45,861 nucleotides of DNA from the NCBI GenBank assembly GCA_028823145.1, contig JAPKCA010000006.1:1-45861 (forward strand), given 5' to 3'. Position numbers and translations under genes: made by a program. This document shows positions 43,066 to 45,861 of the stretch, in pieces (position 1 is the first letter of the stretch; each line of letters opens with the position of its first letter). The notes under the pieces were generated by a model. That model saw only the letters and a list, made by a program, of their open reading frames with translations. It had not been told where the DNA came from and ran no database searches. Source of the stretch: Flavobacteriales bacterium (lineage in GTDB: Bacteria > Bacteroidota > Bacteroidia > Flavobacteriales_D > Sanyastnellaceae).

Positions 43066-45384
43066 TTAAGTTTTCTTTCGACCTTTTGATCGTGGCGGTT
43101 TTTTGGCGTGCTCTTCAATCAACACCTGAGCCCGTTCCCAATCGATGGTCAGCGGATCTTCGGTTTTTGGAATGGTGACATTCTTCTTCCCCGCCTTGAT
43201 GTATGGCCCGTATCGACCTTCCAGTATCCGGACGGTATCATCCTCTTCGAAGATTTTAATCAACGCTTTGGCGTCAGCTTCGATTTTCGCTTTGATGAGC
43301 TCTGTTGCCCGTTCGAGGGTGATGGTATACGGGTCATCGTCACTGTCTTTTTTCAACGAAACGAATTTACCATCGTATCGGACGTATGGTCCAAAGCGCC
43401 CAATTGCCGTTACCACCACTTTACCATCCAATTCACCCAACTTGCGTGGCAATTTGAAAAGCTCGAGGGCCTCCTCTAGGGTGATGGTTTCCAAGTTCTG
43501 ATGCGGCAGCAATGAAGCGAATTCCTTTTCTTCGTCATCTGGCCCACCGATTTGTGCGATGGGGCCATACCGTCCGATACGGACAAGGATGGTCTTTTGT
43601 TTTTCAGGATGCTCTCCAAGAATCCGTTCGCCCGATGCACGCTCCGCATTCTCTGATGTTTCCGTAACACTCGTTTTGAAGCCAACATAAAAACCTTTCA
43701 GCATCACCCGCCAATCCATCTGGCCCTGAGCAATAATGTCAAATTTGGCTTCAACATCAGCAGTGAAATTGAAGTCCATGATTTTATCAAAGTGCTTAAT
43801 GAGAAAATCATTGACTACGATGCCGATGTCTGTCGGGAAGAGTTTGTTGCGCTCCGCTCCTGTGTTCTCTGTTTCGATTCGCTTTTCCACCGTAGAGTTT
43901 TCGAGCTGAATCACTCGGAAATCCCGAGGAGTTCCATCTTGCTCTCGCTTTTCGACGTATCCACGGTTTTGAACGGTGCTGATGGTAGGGGCGTAGGTAG
44001 ATGGTCTGCCAATTCCCAATTCTTCCAAGCGTTTGACCAAGCTAGCTTCCGTATACCGCGGGGCATGTTTTGTGAATCGCTCGGTTGCAATGATTCGTTG
44101 ACGGTCCAAGGATTGCGACACGGTCATAGCGGGCAGGCGATCTTTGTCCTGCTCTTCCCCTTCATCGTCATTCCCTTCCATGTAGAGCTTGAGAAATCCA
44201 TCGAAGGTGATTACTTGGCCTTTGGCAGTAAACACCTCTTCTCGGGTCGATATATCAATGATTGCAGTCGTATTCTCAAGCTTGGCATCAGCCATTTGGG
44301 AGGCGACAGTCCTTTTCCAAATCAATTCATACAGACGTTGGACATCCCGCTCTCCTTTAACGTCGGAATGGGCCATGACCGATGGGCGAATTGCCTCGTG
44401 TGCTTCCTGAGCACCTTTGGCTTTTTTGCCAGTGAACTGGCGCTTTTGATGGTATGATGCGCCATACAAATCACCAATAGCAGCTTCGGCATGTTCCAAA
44501 GCCAAATCACTCAGATTGGTGCTGTCCGTACGCATATAGGTGATGTGCCCACCTTCATACAATGTTTGCGCTACCCGCATGGTCCGAGAAACCGAAAAAC
44601 CCAATTTTCTTGAGGCCTCTTGTTGCAGTGTCGATGTGGTAAATGGTGCGGCCGGTTTCCTGGTCGTAGGCTTGGTCTCAATCGAAGTAACCGAATATTT
44701 GGCATTCACACATTCCGATAAAAAACTATGGGCATCCTCTTCACTTTGAAAACGCTTATTCAACACGGCTTTGACGGTGGCGGTATCCAGCGCAAATTCT
44801 CCTGAAATCCGAAAAGCAGCTTCAGGGTTGAACCCCATGATCTCACGCTCACGGTCCACAATGATTCGCACAGCGACGGATTGCACACGTCCCGCGCTGA
44901 GACCGGGTTTGATCTTTTTCCATAGAACAGGGCTCAAGTCAAAGCCCACCAATCGATCCAAAATCCGTCTTGCTTGCTGGGCGTTAACCAGATTGATATC
45001 CACTTTGCGTGGGTGCTCAATGGATTTGAGAATGGCCGATTTTGTAATCTCGGAGAAGACGATGCGGCGGGTGTTTTCTTCCGTCAGCTTCAACGTTTCG
45101 TACAGGTGCCAGGAGATGGCCTCACCTTCCCGGTCCTCATCCGTCGCTAGCCATACTACATCAGCAGCTTTGGCTGCTTTTTGCAAGTCTTTGACCAGCT
45201 GCTTTTTGTCATCGGAGACGACATATTTTGGCTCAAAGCCTTTGTCTACATCCACACTTTCACTTCCCTTAGGAAGGTCTCGGATGTGACCATAGCTCGA
45301 CTTAACGATAAAGTCTTTTCCCAAATAACCTTCGATGGTTTTGGCTTTGGCAGGTGACTCGACGATGACTAAATTCTTGGACAT
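43066..45384 (-). CDS. topA: DNA topoisomerase I
   Basis: A type IA topoisomerase that relaxes negative supercoils. 772 residues from the ATG at 45384 (MSKNLVIVESPAKAKTIEGY); 20 extra residues upstream in frame are not family-like. Toprim motif DEDREGE at 82-88 (metal-binding acids), GLSAGRVQSVAVRIIVDRE near 161-179 and active-site Tyr283 in GGHITYMRTDSTNLS. The C-terminus has three TopA repeats instead of cysteine fingers: RIGRYGPIAQIGG, AIGRFGPYVRYDG and EGRYGPYIKAGKKN, then a basic tail KKPPRSKGRKKT. It follows, divergently, the glycosyltransferase at the window end. Confidence 0.97.
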   Translation of the reverse strand: MSKNLVIVESPAKAKTIEGYLGKDFIVKSSYGHIRDLPKGSESVDVDKGFEPKYVVSDDKKQLVKDLQKAAKAADVVWLATDEDREGEAISWHLYETLKLTEENTRRIVFSEITKSAILKSIEHPRKVDINLVNAQQARRILDRLVGFDLSPVLWKKIKPGLSAGRVQSVAVRIIVDREREIMGFNPEAAFRISGEFALDTATVKAVLNKRFQSEEDAHSFLSECVNAKYSVTSIETKPTTRKPAAPFTTSTLQQEASRKLGFSVSRTMRVAQTLYEGGHITYMRTDSTNLSDLALEHAEAAIGDLYGASYHQKRQFTGKKAKGAQEAHEAIRPSVMAHSDVKGERDVQRLYELIWKRTVASQMADAKLENTTAIIDISTREEVFTAKGQVITFDGFLKLYMEGNDDEGEEQDKDRLPAMTVSQSLDRQRIIATERFTKHAPRYTEASLVKRLEELGIGRPSTYAPTISTVQNRGYVEKREQDGTPRDFRVIQLENSTVEKRIETENTGAERNKLFPTDIGIVVNDFLIKHFDKIMDFNFTADVEAKFDIIAQGQMDWRVMLKGFYVGFKTSVTETSENAERASGERILGEHPEKQKTILVRIGRYGPIAQIGGPDDEEKEFASLLPHQNLETITLEEALELFKLPRKLGELDGKVVVTAIGRFGPYVRYDGKFVSLKKDSDDDPYTITLERATELIKAKIEADAKALIKIFEEDDTVRILEGRYGPYIKAGKKNVTIPKTEDPLTIDWERAQVLIEEHAKKPPRSKGRKKT

Positions 45385-45507
45385 GGGCTTGATAGAAAAC
45401 GTTCGCAAAGAAAGGGACGGAATGCAGACGAATGCAACGGTCATTCAAATTGTTCCGCTTAATTTGGGCGGATGGGAAGAAAAAAGCGCACACCTTAAAT
45501 CAAGGGA

Positions 45508-45861
45508 ATGCTCAGTAATAACATGATGACCAGGATGTTTCAATCACCAGATGTTCGATTTGTTGGGGGGACGTTGATTTTAATATTTATCGTGTACTTG
45601 TGGCCTGATTTGTCTTTCGAGTCACCATATGGTATGCATCAATGGCGCCAATGTGATGCATACTCGATGGCCGTCAATTATCAGGAAGAAGGGCGGGCCG
45701 TTCTAGATCCCGCCATGCACTTTGTTCATGGCTCAGCAGAAGGCAAGGCCGTCGGAGAGTTCACGGGGACGTATTGGCTCAATGCACAAATTTGGAAAGT
45801 GACCGGGCGGCTGCCTTGGACCATTCGATGGATGCACTTCGCTCTCTGGTTGGCTGGATTG
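45508..45861 (+). CDS. Membrane glycosyltransferase, GT-C like, N-terminal part (cut by window edge)
   Basis: An open frame from the ATG at 45508 (in-frame Met also at 45523, 45526 and 45535) runs to the last base, giving 118 residues. A hydrophobic helix (GGTLILIFIVYLWPDL) is followed by GMHQWRQCDAYSMAVNYQEE and then EFTGTYWLNAQIWKVTG, with another helix beginning at the edge (HFALWLAGL). The layout of helix, acidic periplasmic loop with a HxWRQxD motif, and helix recalls GT39/ArnT-like lipid-linked sugar transferases of Bacteroidota. The end and the donor are not visible. It is divergent from topA with a 123-base gap. Confidence 0.65.
   Translation, partial: MLSNNMMTRMFQSPDVRFVGGTLILIFIVYLWPDLSFESPYGMHQWRQCDAYSMAVNYQEEGRAVLDPAMHFVHGSAEGKAVGEFTGTYWLNAQIWKVTGRLPWTIRWMHFALWLAGL

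Noticed and set aside
43066-43500. Possible cysteine-type zinc fingers at the TopA C-terminus
   Set aside because: The C-terminal repeats have no cysteines; they are the GRYGPY-type TopA repeats.
1-45861. CRISPR arrays, insertion sequences, prophage, tRNA and rRNA genes
   Set aside because: No regularly spaced long repeats, transposase or integrase motifs, or cloverleaf or rRNA sequence were seen; gene content is core throughout.

Overview
The window comes from a bacterium of the phylum Bacteroidota, probably in or near Flavobacteriales. The evidence is a type IX secretion / gliding locus (porP, gldK, gldL, gldM, gldN, plus gldB and gldC), a type IX C-terminal sorting domain on one secreted protein, GC content near the middle of the range, few Shine-Dalgarno sequences, and several copies of the phylum's TAnnTTTG -7 promoter element. 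MurE carries the DNPR motif, which predicts meso-diaminopimelate peptidoglycan.

Layout. 1-17.9 kb is one long leftward cell-wall and division (dcw) cluster: mraZ, rsmH, ftsL-like, ftsI (PASTA-tailed), murE, mraY, murD, ftsW, murG, murC, ftsQ, ftsA, ftsZ, then yqeY, a YceI lipoprotein and the start of an unidentified membrane protein cut by the window edge. Many junctions overlap or lie within a few bases. murF and ddl are not in the cluster. The 17.83-18.13 kb gap before mraZ holds a 10-bp-periodic MraZ operator array, a promoter element and two perfect DnaA boxes. 18.1-19.5 kb runs rightward (alpha/beta hydrolase, engB). 19.5-21.0 kb holds gldC and gldB leftward, and 21.0-22.6 kb a beta-barrel protein and nadE rightward. 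22.6-26.4 kb is leftward: dtd, a MazG-like pyrophosphohydrolase and a large Asp-box exported protein, coupled by ATGA overlaps. 26.5-32.7 kb is rightward: purL, a membrane PASTA protein, a type IX cargo protein and rluD. 32.7-45.4 kb is leftward: topA, an arginase-fold protein lacking half its metal ligands, porP, gldK, gldL, gldM, gldN, a strong terminator, an ABC-F ATPase and a DUF6089-like outer-membrane protein. The window ends inside a rightward GT-C-like membrane glycosyltransferase.

How the genes work together. The dcw products make the lipid-linked peptidoglycan precursor (MurC, D, E, G, MraY) and the septal machine that polymerises it (FtsZ, A, Q, L, W, I). GldL and GldM form the proton-driven inner-membrane motor, GldK and GldN the periplasmic ring and PorP an outer-membrane part of the type IX apparatus that would export proteins such as the sorting-domain protein at 29.6-31.6 kb. 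No mobile elements, CRISPR arrays, rRNAs or tRNAs were seen. The most interesting items are the MraZ/DnaA control region, the degenerate arginase-fold protein beside the type IX operon, the two-hairpin leader of the ABC-F gene, and the long basic tail on the FtsL-like protein.
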